Shown: positions 8,286 to 17,558, numbered from the stretch's first letter. The stretch is 64,000 nucleotides of DNA from Undibacterium sp. Jales W-56 (GCF_025548535.1 NZ_JAJLQW010000008.1:17838-81837), one strand, 5' to 3'. Program-made: numbers and translations. The notes: generated from the letters alone by a model not told the origin.

Positions 8286-9281
8286 ATGCCATTGCCTTAC
8301 TCCACTTTGAATCGCGGCAGCCTTGCATTCGCGATTGCACTGATCGCCTCTCAAAGCGCATTCGCCAACGACTACAGTGCGCTGTTCAAAGCAAAGAAAT
8401 ATGATGAAGTGGAACATCTCGCCAGCACCAGGTTGCATGCAGAACCGAACAATGCGGATGCACTGATTGCAAAGATCGATCTGATCTTAATGGAAGGCAA
8501 AGAAAATCGCCTCGACGACGCCAGCAAGCTCGCTGAACAATGTATCAGCGCCAATCCAGGCAATTCGGAATGCCAGACATCGCTAGGTAATGTGCTCGGC
8601 ACCAAGGCGATGATGGGCGGCATCATGTCGGCGATCGGTTACGCAAGCAAAATCCGCGATGCTTTTAAAAAAGCGGTTGAGCTGGATCCTAAAAATTTCG
8701 CCGCACGCGATGGTTTGCTGCAGTACTACCTGCAGGCACCCAGCATTGCCGGCGGCGGCAAAGGCAAGGCGCAAAATCTGATCGACGATACCGCCAAGAT
8801 CAATGCCGCAGCCAGCACGCTGATGCAAGCCAAACTCGATTTGTCCGAGGAAAAATTCTCGCGCGCCGAATCCTCTGCGCTATCGGTGAATGTCGCGGGC
8901 TCTGAGGTGCTCGGCGATATGCAGCGCGGGGTATTGCAAAATATCGGCGGATTGTATGTGCAGCAAAAAAAATACGCCGATGCTTCACGTATTTTCCAGG
9001 AAATTCAACAACGCTTTCCGGATAAAGATACCGGTACTTACGGCATGGCGCGAACGCTGCAAGAACAGGGCTTGTATAAAGATGCCTTAAGTTATTTTGA
9101 AAAAGCCCTGGCTGTCGAAACCCATGCTCACACTTACTACCGGATCGCCCAATGCTGGCAAGCGGTCAGCGACAAAGTCAAGGCAATCACGACATTTGAA
9201 AAAGCCCTGAATTTCAAGCCGCAACTGCCAAAACGCATGAAAGAAGATGCCGAAGCGCAGTTAAAAACGCTGCGTAGCTAA
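8286..9281 (+). CDS. Secreted tetratricopeptide-repeat protein
   Basis: The protein has 331 residues when started at the ATG at 8286, which has AGGAG eight bases upstream; a longer frame without such a site was discarded. Residues 1-25 form a Sec signal peptide ending in SAFA before NDYS. The rest is helical with repeated TPR-like pairs, for example FKKAVELDPKNFAARDGLLQ, DASRIFQEIQQRFPD and DALSYFEKALAVETHAHTYY. It is likely a periplasmic scaffold for protein-protein contacts; the partner is unknown. It stands alone between the DUF4239 gene and a long non-coding stretch. Confidence 0.8.
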   Translation: MPLPYSTLNRGSLAFAIALIASQSAFANDYSALFKAKKYDEVEHLASTRLHAEPNNADALIAKIDLILMEGKENRLDDASKLAEQCISANPGNSECQTSLGNVLGTKAMMGGIMSAIGYASKIRDAFKKAVELDPKNFAARDGLLQYYLQAPSIAGGGKGKAQNLIDDTAKINAAASTLMQAKLDLSEEKFSRAESSALSVNVAGSEVLGDMQRGVLQNIGGLYVQQKKYADASRIFQEIQQRFPDKDTGTYGMARTLQEQGLYKDALSYFEKALAVETHAHTYYRIAQCWQAVSDKVKAITTFEKALNFKPQLPKRMKEDAEAQLKTLRS

Positions 9282-9317
9282 GGCCGGTTTCATCACTGTT
9301 TTACTCAAGTAAAATTG

Positions 9318-9347
9318 TCGTCGCCACCCCGCCAGGTGTGGCGACGA
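9318..9347 (+). terminator. Hairpin, possible weak terminator
   Basis: A perfect 10-bp stem TCGTCGCCAC / GTGGCGACGA with a 10-base loop lies 37 bp after the TPR gene. There is no run of T after it, so termination efficiency is uncertain. Confidence 0.4.
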
Positions 9348-9593
9348 TTCCATCATCGTCAAGTTCACCGGCAGTTTGCAAGGTATGCAGCCGGTTACGA
9401 ATTTCACCCGTCACTCACCCGACAACGACTCATTTGCGCTCCGTCTAGATGACAGCTCACAGAACTGCGCAGCGCTCCGCCAAATCGCTCCGAATAAATA
9501 ATTTAAACGATTTTTGTATTTTTTAACGATAAATTGGCGGCGATTACCCACAGATAACAGTCATTGACATGTCATAAATTTGTGCATCCCGGC

Positions 9594-9695
9594 CAAACGT
9601 TTGAAATTTGCAACAGTATTTAACATTTTTCCTTAAAAAAAACACAAATTCTTGACTTGCTTAATTAGACATCAGTTAATACGCAAACGTTTGCG
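9594..9695 (+). promoter_or_regulatory. Promoter with two LacI/GalR-type operators
   Basis: Two palindromes share the core CAAACGTTTG: 9594-9603, and an extended perfect 14-mer CGCAAACGTTTGCG at 9682-9695. A likely sigma-70 promoter, TTGACT (9652-9657), an 18-bp gap and TTAATA (9676-9681), ends one base before the second operator, which would therefore sit on the transcription start. The 88-bp separation suits looping. LacI-family regulators of sugar genes typically use such sites. No LacI-type gene occurs in this window, so the regulator must be elsewhere. Confidence 0.6.
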
Positions 9696-10107
9696 CAAGC
9701 GATTGCCTATTTGGATGAAAATTGCCTTTGAGCTGCAGCAAAGAAGTTAGCCTATCCATACGCCGTCACAGTCTTATCAAACAAACGTTGTTAACACGCT
9801 GCTTCTGGTGAAGCTCGTCATGAAGTCGCAATGCAATTCATAGGGCTTCGTCATGACAGTCGATCTGAACTATCTATAGCGCGTTATGACTACCGATTAA
9901 TCGGTATTGGCCTGTCACTCCGGCAAAAGGAGTGCAGCCAAGGACAAGAAAAGTCTGCTACGGGATCTGTTCTTCTCTCCCACATGCGGCATCGATCTTG
10001 TTGCAGTTTTCAGCAGTGAACTTGCTTCAGATTTACCCGTATAGAAACAAAATCAGTCCGGCCCATTCCGGATCTATTTATAAATCGCTTTCAGGGAGAA
10101 ACAATTC
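9696..10107 (+). promoter_or_regulatory. Long untranslated leader without recognised riboswitch
   Basis: If the promoter at 9652-9681 is used, the PHP-domain gene has a leader of about 400 bases. It contains a perfect 16-bp palindrome, TACCGATTAATCGGTA (9891-9906), and a small hairpin CACTCC/GGAGTG just after it. I do not recognise a known riboswitch fold. Reading frames here are short and have no coding signs. The ribosome binding site is GGGAG, about nine bases before the ATG at 10108. Confidence 0.35.
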
Positions 10108-12927
10108 ATGCAACACCCAACCCACAGCAGCAAACTAAAAACGCTGGCATATCACCTCAGTCTGGTATGCGCGCTCGGACTCGGCACTGGCTGCACTGCC
10201 TATGCATCGATTGCCGACCATCACGAATTTGAAGCGACCTTGCACGTGCCATTTCGTGCCGATCCGGCAGTCCGCACCGGCAATGAATCGCGCTACTTTA
10301 CGATGGAATTCGACTTCCCTCTGCTGCAAACAGAGCAGTCCGTCACCTGGCGCCTGGAACTGGTCGCGCCGGACGGCAAGGTGGTCGATCGCTGGTATGG
10401 CGTAGAAAAATTATTGAAGCAAGCCGTCACCGCCAAAGTCTTGTGGGCCGGTCGCCGCTTCGGCAGCGCCAGTATGGCCGATGGCATCTATCAAGTCCGA
10501 TTGACCGCAACGGCGAACGATACCGCGAAATTATCCGCGCTCGCATCAGGCGCCACCATGCCGGAAAAAATTGTCGAAAATGTTCTGCTCAAGGGCAAAT
10601 CGGAAATCATCACGCAAAACTGGCCTATGTTGGTCGGCACTAAAGCCGCACCGGTCATGCCCAACTTCGTGGCTTTACCAACCAAGGCTAAAGCGCCGCT
10701 GACATCCGCAACGGCAACGGGCATTACGACCAGAAGCGTCAGCGCCACGACCCGCCAATTCGCGGCCGCTCCGAATGCGTTGCCATACACGGTGTACTTC
10801 GGCAATCTGCATAGCCAGACCAATCACAGCGATGGCGGCGGTCCACTGAGCACCTGCACCGGCGCGCAAAATCCGCAATCTGCGGCACTCGGCCCAACGG
10901 ATGCGTATCAATATGCAATGAACCGTGGCCTGGATTTTTTGATGACCTCGGAACATAACCACATGTACGACGGCTCTGCCAGCACCAATCTGTCCGCCAA
11001 TCCGGCTACCGCTAAAAATCTCTTCCAATCCGGTTTGACGGCTGCCGCCAGCTTCAATTCAGCGCATCCGAATTTCCTCGGTATTTATGGTCTGGAGTGG
11101 GGTGTCATCAGCAATGGCGGTCATCTGAATATTTTCAATACCAATGAATTGCTGGAATGGGAATACAACAGCAGCAATCAACTCATCGGCGATACCTATA
11201 CCGCAAAAAGCGATTACGCGGCACTGTACACGCTGATGCGTTCACGCGGCTGGATCGGTCAATTCAATCATCCTGCAACCAGCGGTCAATTCATTGCGGG
11301 CGGCGTCGATCTTGGCTACACCGCCGATGGCGATCAGGCGATGGTCTTGTGTGAAGTCTTGAACACTTCCGCATTTTCCAGCAATACTACCGAAACGGAG
11401 ACCGGCCGCAGCAGTTATGAAGATGCCTGCAAAAAAGCCCTGGAAGCCGGTTACCATGTGGCCTTCAGTACCGATCAGGACAATCACTGCGCCAACTGGG
11501 GGGCGTCCTACACCAACCGTACCGGCGTCTTATTGCCCAATGGCAGCGCACTCAACAGCGCGAACTTTATCGATGCATTAAAAGCGCGCCGCGTATTTGC
11601 GACCATGGATAAAAATTCCCAGTTGGTGCTGACCGCCAACGGTCACATCATGGGTGAGCGTTTCTCGAATAGCGGCAGCCTCAACCTGGTCGCCAACTTC
11701 AGCAGCAGCACCGGGCGTAGCGCGACCACCGTCGAGGTGTACGAAGGCGTACCTGGCCGCAATGGCACAGTGAGCTTGCTTTCCAGCACGGCCACGACGA
11801 CCATCACACCCGCCGTCGGCGAGCATTTTTACTATGCCAAAATCACCCAGGATGACGGCAATATCCTGTGGTCGGCACCGGTCTGGGTCACGCAGACGAC
11901 CGGCACGGTGGATACGACCCCACCGACCGTCAGCGCATCAGAAAGCGGCAACTCCGGCACCATCACGCTGGCAGCGACTGCCAGTGATAATGTCGGTGTG
12001 ACCAAGGTCGAGTTCTATGTTGATAACCTGTTGAAAGGTACGGCAAGCAGCGCACCATATAGCCTGGCGCTGAACTCCACGACCTTGACTAACGGCACGC
12101 ATGCCTTGGTTGCCAAGGCGTATGACGCGGCCAATAATGTGGGCACCTCCAGCGCCGTCAGCTTCAGCGTGAGTAACGCCACCACTGACACCATCCCGCC
12201 GACCGTCAGCGCATCAGAAAGCGGTAGCAGCGGCAATATCACCCTGTCTGCCACAGCCAGCGATAACGTCGGCGTGACCAAGGTCGAGTTCTATGTCGAT
12301 GGCAGCTTGCAAGGCACCAGCACGACTGCACCTTATTCCATGAGCCTGGCATCGACTACCCTGAGCAATGGCACGCACAGCCTGATAGCCAAAGCTTACG
12401 ACGCAGCGAATAATATCGGCACCTCCAGCGCCGTCAGCTTCACTGTCAATAACACGACTGCCACGCAATTGATACTCAACGGCGGCTTTGAAAGCGCCAG
12501 CGCATCGTGGACGGCCAGCAGCGGCGTCATCAGTTCCGATACGACTCAGGCATCCCATGCAGGGGCATATAAGGCATGGCTGGATGGCTACGGCGCGACG
12601 CATACCGATACGCTGTACCAGCAAGTCACGATCCCGGCTGCCAGCACCTCGGCAACCCTGAGTTTCTGGTTGAAAATCGTCTCGAACGAAACCACCACGA
12701 CCCAGACCTATGACACTTTGCAGGTACAAGTACGCAACAGCAGCAATAGCGTACTCGCGACATTGGCAACTTACTCGAACTTGAACAAAGGCAGCTCTTA
12801 CCTTAACAAGACTTTCGATCTGAGTGCCTACAAAGGCCAGACTATCCGCATCTATTTCCTCGGCGTAGAAAATTCAAGCAAAACGACCTCCTTCCTGATC
12901 GATGATGTCAGCCTGATTGCCCAATAA
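10108..12927 (+). CDS. Secreted PHP-domain (CehA/McbA-like) metallohydrolase with Ig-like and C-terminal binding domains
   Basis: This is a 939-residue exported protein. The signal peptide covers about residues 1-35, with a cleavage candidate after TAYA. Residues 35-215 form an unassigned beta-rich region. A PHP-like metallohydrolase domain spans about 228-545, with NLHSQTNHSDGG, TSEHNHMYD and FSTDQDNH as likely metal ligands. Two near-identical 92-residue Ig-like domains follow (about 602-785). The C-terminal domain (about 788-939) begins with NGGFESASASW and ends with IDDVSL, the form of a carbohydrate-binding jelly roll. CehA/McbA relatives hydrolyse esters or phosphoesters; the substrate here is unknown. 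LacI-type operators upstream and nearby glycosidase genes suggest a polysaccharide-related role. Confidence 0.8.
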   Translation: MQHPTHSSKLKTLAYHLSLVCALGLGTGCTAYASIADHHEFEATLHVPFRADPAVRTGNESRYFTMEFDFPLLQTEQSVTWRLELVAPDGKVVDRWYGVEKLLKQAVTAKVLWAGRRFGSASMADGIYQVRLTATANDTAKLSALASGATMPEKIVENVLLKGKSEIITQNWPMLVGTKAAPVMPNFVALPTKAKAPLTSATATGITTRSVSATTRQFAAAPNALPYTVYFGNLHSQTNHSDGGGPLSTCTGAQNPQSAALGPTDAYQYAMNRGLDFLMTSEHNHMYDGSASTNLSANPATAKNLFQSGLTAAASFNSAHPNFLGIYGLEWGVISNGGHLNIFNTNELLEWEYNSSNQLIGDTYTAKSDYAALYTLMRSRGWIGQFNHPATSGQFIAGGVDLGYTADGDQAMVLCEVLNTSAFSSNTTETETGRSSYEDACKKALEAGYHVAFSTDQDNHCANWGASYTNRTGVLLPNGSALNSANFIDALKARRVFATMDKNSQLVLTANGHIMGERFSNSGSLNLVANFSSSTGRSATTVEVYEGVPGRNGTVSLLSSTATTTITPAVGEHFYYAKITQDDGNILWSAPVWVTQTTGTVDTTPPTVSASESGNSGTITLAATASDNVGVTKVEFYVDNLLKGTASSAPYSLALNSTTLTNGTHALVAKAYDAANNVGTSSAVSFSVSNATTDTIPPTVSASESGSSGNITLSATASDNVGVTKVEFYVDGSLQGTSTTAPYSMSLASTTLSNGTHSLIAKAYDAANNIGTSSAVSFTVNNTTATQLILNGGFESASASWTASSGVISSDTTQASHAGAYKAWLDGYGATHTDTLYQQVTIPAASTSATLSFWLKIVSNETTTTQTYDTLQVQVRNSSNSVLATLATYSNLNKGSSYLNKTFDLSAYKGQTIRIYFLGVENSSKTTSFLIDDVSLIAQ
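11911..12462 (+). repeat. Two tandem 276-bp coding repeats (Ig-like domains)
   Basis: Unit 1 (11911-12186) and unit 2 (12187-12462) are very similar at the DNA level. For example, the 18-mer ACCGTCAGCGCATCAGAA and the stretch GTGACCAAGGTCGAGTT occur in both. Each encodes a 92-residue domain. This points to a recent in-frame duplication and allows unit-number change by recombination. Confidence 0.85.
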
Positions 12928-12942
12928 TTTCAGGAATCCTAT

Positions 12943-13020
12943 CAGCCCGGCGCTACACCGGGCTGATGCTGAACAGAAAAACAAGCCGCCCGTGTTGTCC
13001 ACATTGGCGGCTTTGTTTTT
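12943..13020 (+). terminator. Tandem hairpins, second is an intrinsic terminator
   Basis: The first hairpin is CAGCCCGG/CCGGGCTG (12943-12965). The second has stem AGCCGCC/GGCGGCT (12984-13012) followed by TTGTTTTT (13013-13020), a good intrinsic terminator for the PHP-domain gene. The next gene is convergent. Confidence 0.75.
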
Positions 13021-13040
13021 AACCCAGGCTATTTGCGAGT

Positions 13041-13880
13041 TTAGCGAAAACCCCTGACCGGAAAACCGGCACTACGCTGTATCCAATTCTTCGGCGAATA
13101 CACCGTGCGTCCATCCGTCACATGCAAGGTATATGCATGGCGCGATACAGGCGAGCGATTCGGCGCGCTGTAATGCGGCAGCAAACCGTGAAAGCACACC
13201 AGGCTGCCGGCTTTGACTTCCAGCGGCACCGCGGTGCTGTCGTCGGGCCAAGGCGTTGCATCTAACTTCTCGACGCGCACCTGATCGCCTTCGCGGATAA
13301 AGCGTTCGCGTAATGGCGTGCGATGGCCGCCCGGTTCCGCCCATAGACAACCGTTTTCCAGCGAAGCATCCTCCAGCGCAAACCAGAAAGTCGTGACGCT
13401 GATCGGCGTGGTATCGAAATACGTCGCATCCTGGTGCCAGCGCACCTCCCCACCGATGCCAGGCTGCTTGAAGATATACATTGACTGCCATATCTGCGGC
13501 TCTGCCAGTCCGATATCCTGCGCGACCCGGGCAAGTTTTTCATCGCGTGAAAATGCGATAAATACCGGATCGATGTCATGCAATGCGTGTCCGATTTTAT
13601 TGATCGATAAAGACTTCGCCTGCTTCAGTTCGCCATCGGCACCAAACGCCTCTTCCTCAAAAAAACAATGCACCTTATCGGCCGATTGCAAAAAATAATC
13701 GTCGGTGGATTTTTCCTGTTCCTGAGTGGTAAAAATCGACCGGCTTTGCGCCGGATCAAACGCATCCACGATCAAACCGGCCCGCTCGCGCAGGGCAGCG
13801 ATCTCTGCCGGCGATTTAAAATCCGGCAATACCACATAACCGTCCCGGACAAATTGCTCTTTTTGCGCTGCGCTCAACAT
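13041..13880 (-). CDS. Phytanoyl-CoA dioxygenase (PhyH) family protein
   Basis: This 279-residue protein is a 2-oxoglutarate/Fe(II)-dependent oxygenase. It starts with the family-typical region LSAAQKEQFVRDGYVVLPDF. The iron motif HxD is in WHQDATYFDT (about residues 166-175), and the distal His is in the region LVCFHGLLPHYSAPN near 230-245, with the oxoglutarate arginine shortly after. The ATG at 13880 has AGGAGA about seven bases upstream, so longer upstream frames were rejected. The substrate is unknown; bacterial PhyH enzymes hydroxylate many small molecules. A related but distinct PhyH gene lies at 26258-27010. Confidence 0.85.
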   Translation of the reverse strand: MLSAAQKEQFVRDGYVVLPDFKSPAEIAALRERAGLIVDAFDPAQSRSIFTTQEQEKSTDDYFLQSADKVHCFFEEEAFGADGELKQAKSLSINKIGHALHDIDPVFIAFSRDEKLARVAQDIGLAEPQIWQSMYIFKQPGIGGEVRWHQDATYFDTTPISVTTFWFALEDASLENGCLWAEPGGHRTPLRERFIREGDQVRVEKLDATPWPDDSTAVPLEVKAGSLVCFHGLLPHYSAPNRSPVSRHAYTLHVTDGRTVYSPKNWIQRSAGFPVRGFR

Positions 13881-14213
13881 GATTTTCTCCTCTGCGATCA
13901 TTGATAAAAATAGCGGGAACAGACTATGTTCTGCCATCAAGTTTGCCACAGCCGGCCCATTTTCTGGCGACAACGGCCAGATTGACATAAGCCACGTGCG
14001 CTGGCATCAGCGACCTCTGATACCGCACATCAGTATTTTAGCGATGCCAGGAAATTGCCCGCGTCACCTGAGTGGCGCTCAGCCCCCTGAGAAAAAATTC
14101 AGCCATCAAAGAAGGCGTCAAATTCATTGAACATCACCAATATTGTGTAAAATTGGGCGGCATCGTCGCGCATTTTTTTGCTGCGGCCTCCTTATTACAA
14201 GAAAGACATCGAG

Positions 14214-15335
14214 ATGAATACAGTCGTCATCAGCGGCACCGGTTTATTTACCCCATCGCTCTCCATCAGCAACGAAGAACTCATCGCCAGCTTCAACGCC
14301 TACGTCAATCAGTTCAATACCCAAAACGCCGCAGCGATCGCCAGCGGCGAAGTCGTCGCACTCGAAGAATCCAGCGTCGGCTTCATCGAAAAAGCCTCAG
14401 GCATCAAATCGCGTTTCGTCATCGACAAAGAAGGCGTACTCGACATCAATCGCATGGTGCCGCGCATCCCGGAACGCAGCGACGAGGAACCGTCGGTCAT
14501 GTGCGAAATGGCCGTGGCTGCGGCTACCCAAGCCTTACAACGCGCTGGCCGCACTGCCGCCGATGTGGATGCCGTGATCTGCGCCGCCAGCAATATGCAG
14601 CGCGGTTATCCGGCGATGGCAGTCGAAATTCAAAATGCGCTGGGCATCGAGGGTTTCGGCTACGACATCAACGTCGCCTGTTCGTCAGCAACCTTCGGCA
14701 TCCAGGCCGCCGTCACCGCGATCCAGAGCGGGCAAGCACGGGCCGTCCTGGTGGTGAATCCGGAAATCACCAGCGGCCACCTGAACTGGCGCGACCGCGA
14801 CAGCCACTTCATCTTCGGCGATGCCTGCACCGCGATCTTACTCGAGCGCGCCGACCTCGCTACGTCCGACTATCAATTTGACATCGTCGGCCTGAAGCTG
14901 AAGACGCAATTCTCCAATAACATCCGCAATAACTTCGGTTTCTTAAACCGCGCCGATGAATCCGGTATCGGCAAGCCGGACAAACTGTTCCGCCAGCAAG
15001 GCCGTAAAGTATTCAAAGAAGTCTGCCCGATGGCAGCCGCCACCATCACCGCCACGGTACAAGAAGCCGGCATCCAGATCCCCGATGTCCAGCGCTTCTG
15101 GCTGCATCAGGCCAACCTCAACATGAACCTGCTGATCGCCCGCATGATCCTCGGCCGCGACGCCACACCGGACGAATCGCCGACGATCCTCGACACCTAC
15201 GCCAACACCTCATCGGCAGGCTCCATCATCGCCTTCCACAAGCATCAGGCCGATTTAGCCAAAGGCGCAGTCGGCGTGATCTGCTCGTTTGGTGCGGGTT
15301 ATTCGATCGGTTGCGTGGTGGTGAAAAAACGCTGA
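14214..15335 (+). CDS. 3-oxoacyl-ACP synthase III-like enzyme (FabH family)
   Basis: The protein has 373 residues from ATG 14214. The thiolase-fold catalytic triad is complete: Cys156 in NVACSSATFG, His298 in WLHQANLNMN and Asn331 in YANTSSAGSI. It is longer than housekeeping FabH (about 320 residues) because of an insertion near residues 30-55. This matches the 'beta-ketoacyl-ACP synthase III' paralogs of Burkholderiales that condense acyl-CoA with malonyl-ACP. No acyl carrier or other fab genes are adjacent, so this is not the main fab cluster; it may supply an alternative primer route. A large REP-like inverted repeat follows 18 bp after the stop. Confidence 0.85.
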   Translation: MNTVVISGTGLFTPSLSISNEELIASFNAYVNQFNTQNAAAIASGEVVALEESSVGFIEKASGIKSRFVIDKEGVLDINRMVPRIPERSDEEPSVMCEMAVAAATQALQRAGRTAADVDAVICAASNMQRGYPAMAVEIQNALGIEGFGYDINVACSSATFGIQAAVTAIQSGQARAVLVVNPEITSGHLNWRDRDSHFIFGDACTAILLERADLATSDYQFDIVGLKLKTQFSNNIRNNFGFLNRADESGIGKPDKLFRQQGRKVFKEVCPMAAATITATVQEAGIQIPDVQRFWLHQANLNMNLLIARMILGRDATPDESPTILDTYANTSSAGSIIAFHKHQADLAKGAVGVICSFGAGYSIGCVVVKKR

Positions 15336-15353
15336 ATTTAAAATAAGGTATGC

Positions 15354-15422
15354 CCAGCCCGCACTATCCATGCGGGTTTCCAGCCTATCACCTTGGAAAC
15401 CCGCATGAATAGTGCGGGCTGG
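15354..15422. repeat. REP-like 28-bp inverted repeat
   Basis: The left arm 15354-15381 and right arm 15395-15422 match at 27 of 28 positions in inverted orientation, with a 13-base spacer. The core of each arm is CCCGCACTAT(C/T)CATGCGGG. The same core without a partner recurs at 25703-25720. This looks like a repetitive extragenic palindrome. It may also act as a 3' end stabiliser for the gene upstream; there is no T run. Confidence 0.7.
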
Positions 15423-15534
15423 AAATAGTCGTTTAATTTTTTATCACTGATAGCCAACCGGAAAATAAGGCAATTCAACTAGACACACTGTCCCTACTGA
15501 CTCCCAAAGCACCGGTATGCAGAGCGAGTTGCCT

Positions 15535-15575
15535 AAAAAATGCCGCATACTCGCAATGAGCCGATGCGGCATTTT
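15535..15575 (-). terminator. Intrinsic terminator of the GH43 gene
   Basis: Read on the minus strand, the stem ATGCCGCAT / ATGCGGCAT is followed by six T (complement of 15535-15540). It lies 12-52 bp after the stop codon at 15587. Confidence 0.8.
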
Positions 15576-15586
15576 AATAACTGCAA

Positions 15587-16963
15587 TTACTTCAACCGTA
15601 CCATGCTCCACTGCTGATTGGCAGCGCCGGTCGGATTCCATTGAATGACTCTGGCGCCATTCGCTGTGCTCAGGTTCAATACATCGAGCGGCAGGCCGCT
15701 CAGGTTAGATTCGATCAGGTAAAAACCTGCGCTGCCGGTAAAGTTCCACTTTTGGCCATTGCCGCCCCAGTACGGCCATTGCGCGATGCTCGCACCAGCC
15801 GTGGCGGCATTGCCATAGACGTCGAGACTTTGCAGGCTGTTGGCGTTGATCATGCTGTAGTAGCCGGTGCCTTGGTTGATCACATACCATTGCTGATTTT
15901 TTGTGCCGGAATAGGTGTACTGCTCAGCCAGATACACCGGGTTGCCATTGATCGTGGTGGCGTTGGTGTCGATGGTCAGGTCCTTGCCGCTATGACGTGC
16001 GGTGAAACGGTACAGGCCATCGCTGACACCGCCGCAACTGGCGACAGAAAAATTGCGCGTGAGGTTAGGCCAGCCGCCGCTGTAGGTCATTTTCAGCAAA
16101 TCCAATTTGGCGTTACCGCCGTCATTCAGATCGTAGTAGTGTGTGGAGACGTAGTTGCAACCATTGTCTTTCAACACGCCGATGTGGCCAGGGCCTTTGT
16201 ATTTGCCATCGACATTCGGCAAGGCAATACGGGTATCGGTGTACGGTCCGGTGACACTGGTGGAGCGCGATACTTCAATGTAATACGTGCTGTTCACGCC
16301 CTGGCAGCATTTGCCGCGATTCACAAACAGGTAGTAGTAATCGCCGTTACGGGTGATATACGGCGCCTCCATATCGGAGCCGCCACCGCCCAGGATGTGG
16401 GTCACGCCGGATGCCAGCTTGCCTGTGCTTTGGTTGATTTCAGCAACACCGATACCACCGAAGAAGGATCCGTAAGACAGGTAAATTTTACCGTTGTGAT
16501 CGCGGAATACGGCAGGATCAATCGCGTTGATTTCGGCACTGCCGCCATACGATTCGACCACGATACCGAGATCAGTCCAGCCCGGATTTTTCAGCGAGGC
16601 CGATCTTGCCACGCCGATCGCCGAGACCGAGCTGCCAAAGCTCGAAACCGAATAATAAATATAGTAATAGCCATTCATATGGATCACATCGGGGGCCCAG
16701 AACGAGCCACCGAAATTGGGAATCTTGTTCTTGATCCAGGCTGGATAGGTGCTGAATACGGGACCCGGTCCGCCCGTCCAGCTAGTCAGATCTTTCGATG
16801 TCGAATACCAGATGCCGGTGCCGGTGGTGAAGTTAAAGTAAGTATCCTCATCTTTGGTAATGGTGCCGGGGTCGTGGGCATTTTGCAGGCCGGACAGGTC
16901 GATCGCGGATGCGCAGTCGACGAAGAATGCAAGGCATATGCATGCCATGAATTTAAAAAACAT
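15587..16963 (-). CDS. Secreted GH43 arabinan endo-1,5-alpha-L-arabinosidase with ricin-type lectin domain
   Basis: This 458-residue protein has a signal peptide (1-20, ...CASA before IDLSG). The GH43 five-blade propeller covers about 25-320. Likely catalytic residues are Asp31 in AHDPGTI (base), Asp149 in AIDPAVF (pKa modulator) and Glu199 in SDMEAPYI (acid). Residues about 325-458 form a ricin B-type beta-trefoil with three QxW-like motifs (NQQWYV, GQKWNF and NQQWSM). The enzyme should cut alpha-1,5-arabinan, with the lectin domain binding plant polysaccharide. GGTGAG just upstream of the ATG supports the start. A terminator follows. No transporter or arabinose genes are adjacent, so it is a stand-alone secreted hydrolase. 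Confidence 0.88.
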   Translation of the reverse strand: MFFKFMACICLAFFVDCASAIDLSGLQNAHDPGTITKDEDTYFNFTTGTGIWYSTSKDLTSWTGGPGPVFSTYPAWIKNKIPNFGGSFWAPDVIHMNGYYYIYYSVSSFGSSVSAIGVARSASLKNPGWTDLGIVVESYGGSAEINAIDPAVFRDHNGKIYLSYGSFFGGIGVAEINQSTGKLASGVTHILGGGGSDMEAPYITRNGDYYYLFVNRGKCCQGVNSTYYIEVSRSTSVTGPYTDTRIALPNVDGKYKGPGHIGVLKDNGCNYVSTHYYDLNDGGNAKLDLLKMTYSGGWPNLTRNFSVASCGGVSDGLYRFTARHSGKDLTIDTNATTINGNPVYLAEQYTYSGTKNQQWYVINQGTGYYSMINANSLQSLDVYGNAATAGASIAQWPYWGGNGQKWNFTGSAGFYLIESNLSGLPLDVLNLSTANGARVIQWNPTGAANQQWSMVRLK

Positions 16964-17558
16964 AGTCTCACCTTATCAATTTTTATTGGAGGATTTGTAT
17001 TTGTGTTGTTTTTTATTGGGTATATCGGGATAGAAAAAAGTAGATAGTTAGGTCCTTTGTGATGGTCTGAGCGAAGAGAATGATAGGTCGGGCAAGTGAT
17101 GCCCGCTCTCCATCTTAGGACTCTGCATAAATCCGGCCAATCACTTTTTTATCGCTACCGATATCCATTCCGGTATCCGTTCCGGAATGACGGATCGATA
17201 TCGCGCAAGACCTGCGGCAATCGTCAAAAATGGCCGTCACCACCTAAACGTAGAGTAGCAAGCAACTCAATGGACGCTAAGGCAACAAGATATTCAATGC
17301 GCGCTTCCGCACTTATCGCGCCTTTGAAGAGAATCTGTCCTTTACATCAAAATCGCGGGCGACTGTGTTAGTCTCGAATAGATCCAAGAGTTTTCGGCCC
17401 TGTCACTATCGATACCTACAATCCGCCTGAAAATCGATACCTTATTAGTAGGATGTTTTCTTGCCCCGCCCGATCTGACAAACCTTGACTACGGGTTTCT
17501 GGTCAGTAAAAATCAGGACATATTGGTTGGACAATTCATGATTGAGGTAGAACCCACA
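16964..17558. other. Divergent intergenic region, no gene seen
   Basis: This 595-bp stretch separates the GH43 gene from the sensor gene. It contains a small inverted repeat CATTCCGG/CCGGAATG (17166-17189) and a direct repeat ATCGATACCT around 17408 and 17434. Neither has a known identity. Open frames here lack ribosome binding sites and protein-like composition. Promoters for both flanking genes must lie here, but I cannot place them with confidence. Confidence 0.4.

Noticed and set aside
9839..10107. Riboswitch (cyclic di-GMP or cobalamin type) in the long leader
   Set aside because: The CACTCC/GGAGTG hairpin and palindrome do not fit a consensus I know.
14072..14881. 269-residue Arg/His-rich frame overlapping the KAS III gene
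   Set aside because: The basic low-complexity composition marks an out-of-frame reading of the real gene.
15641..17047. 468-residue plus-strand open frame opposite the GH43 gene
   Set aside because: It is antisense to a gene with a signal peptide, catalytic residues and lectin motifs; its composition is typical of a shadow frame.
17096..17371. 91-residue plus-strand frame in the GH43-sensor gap
   Set aside because: No ribosome site; repetitive YRYPFRYPF composition comes from a short DNA repeat.
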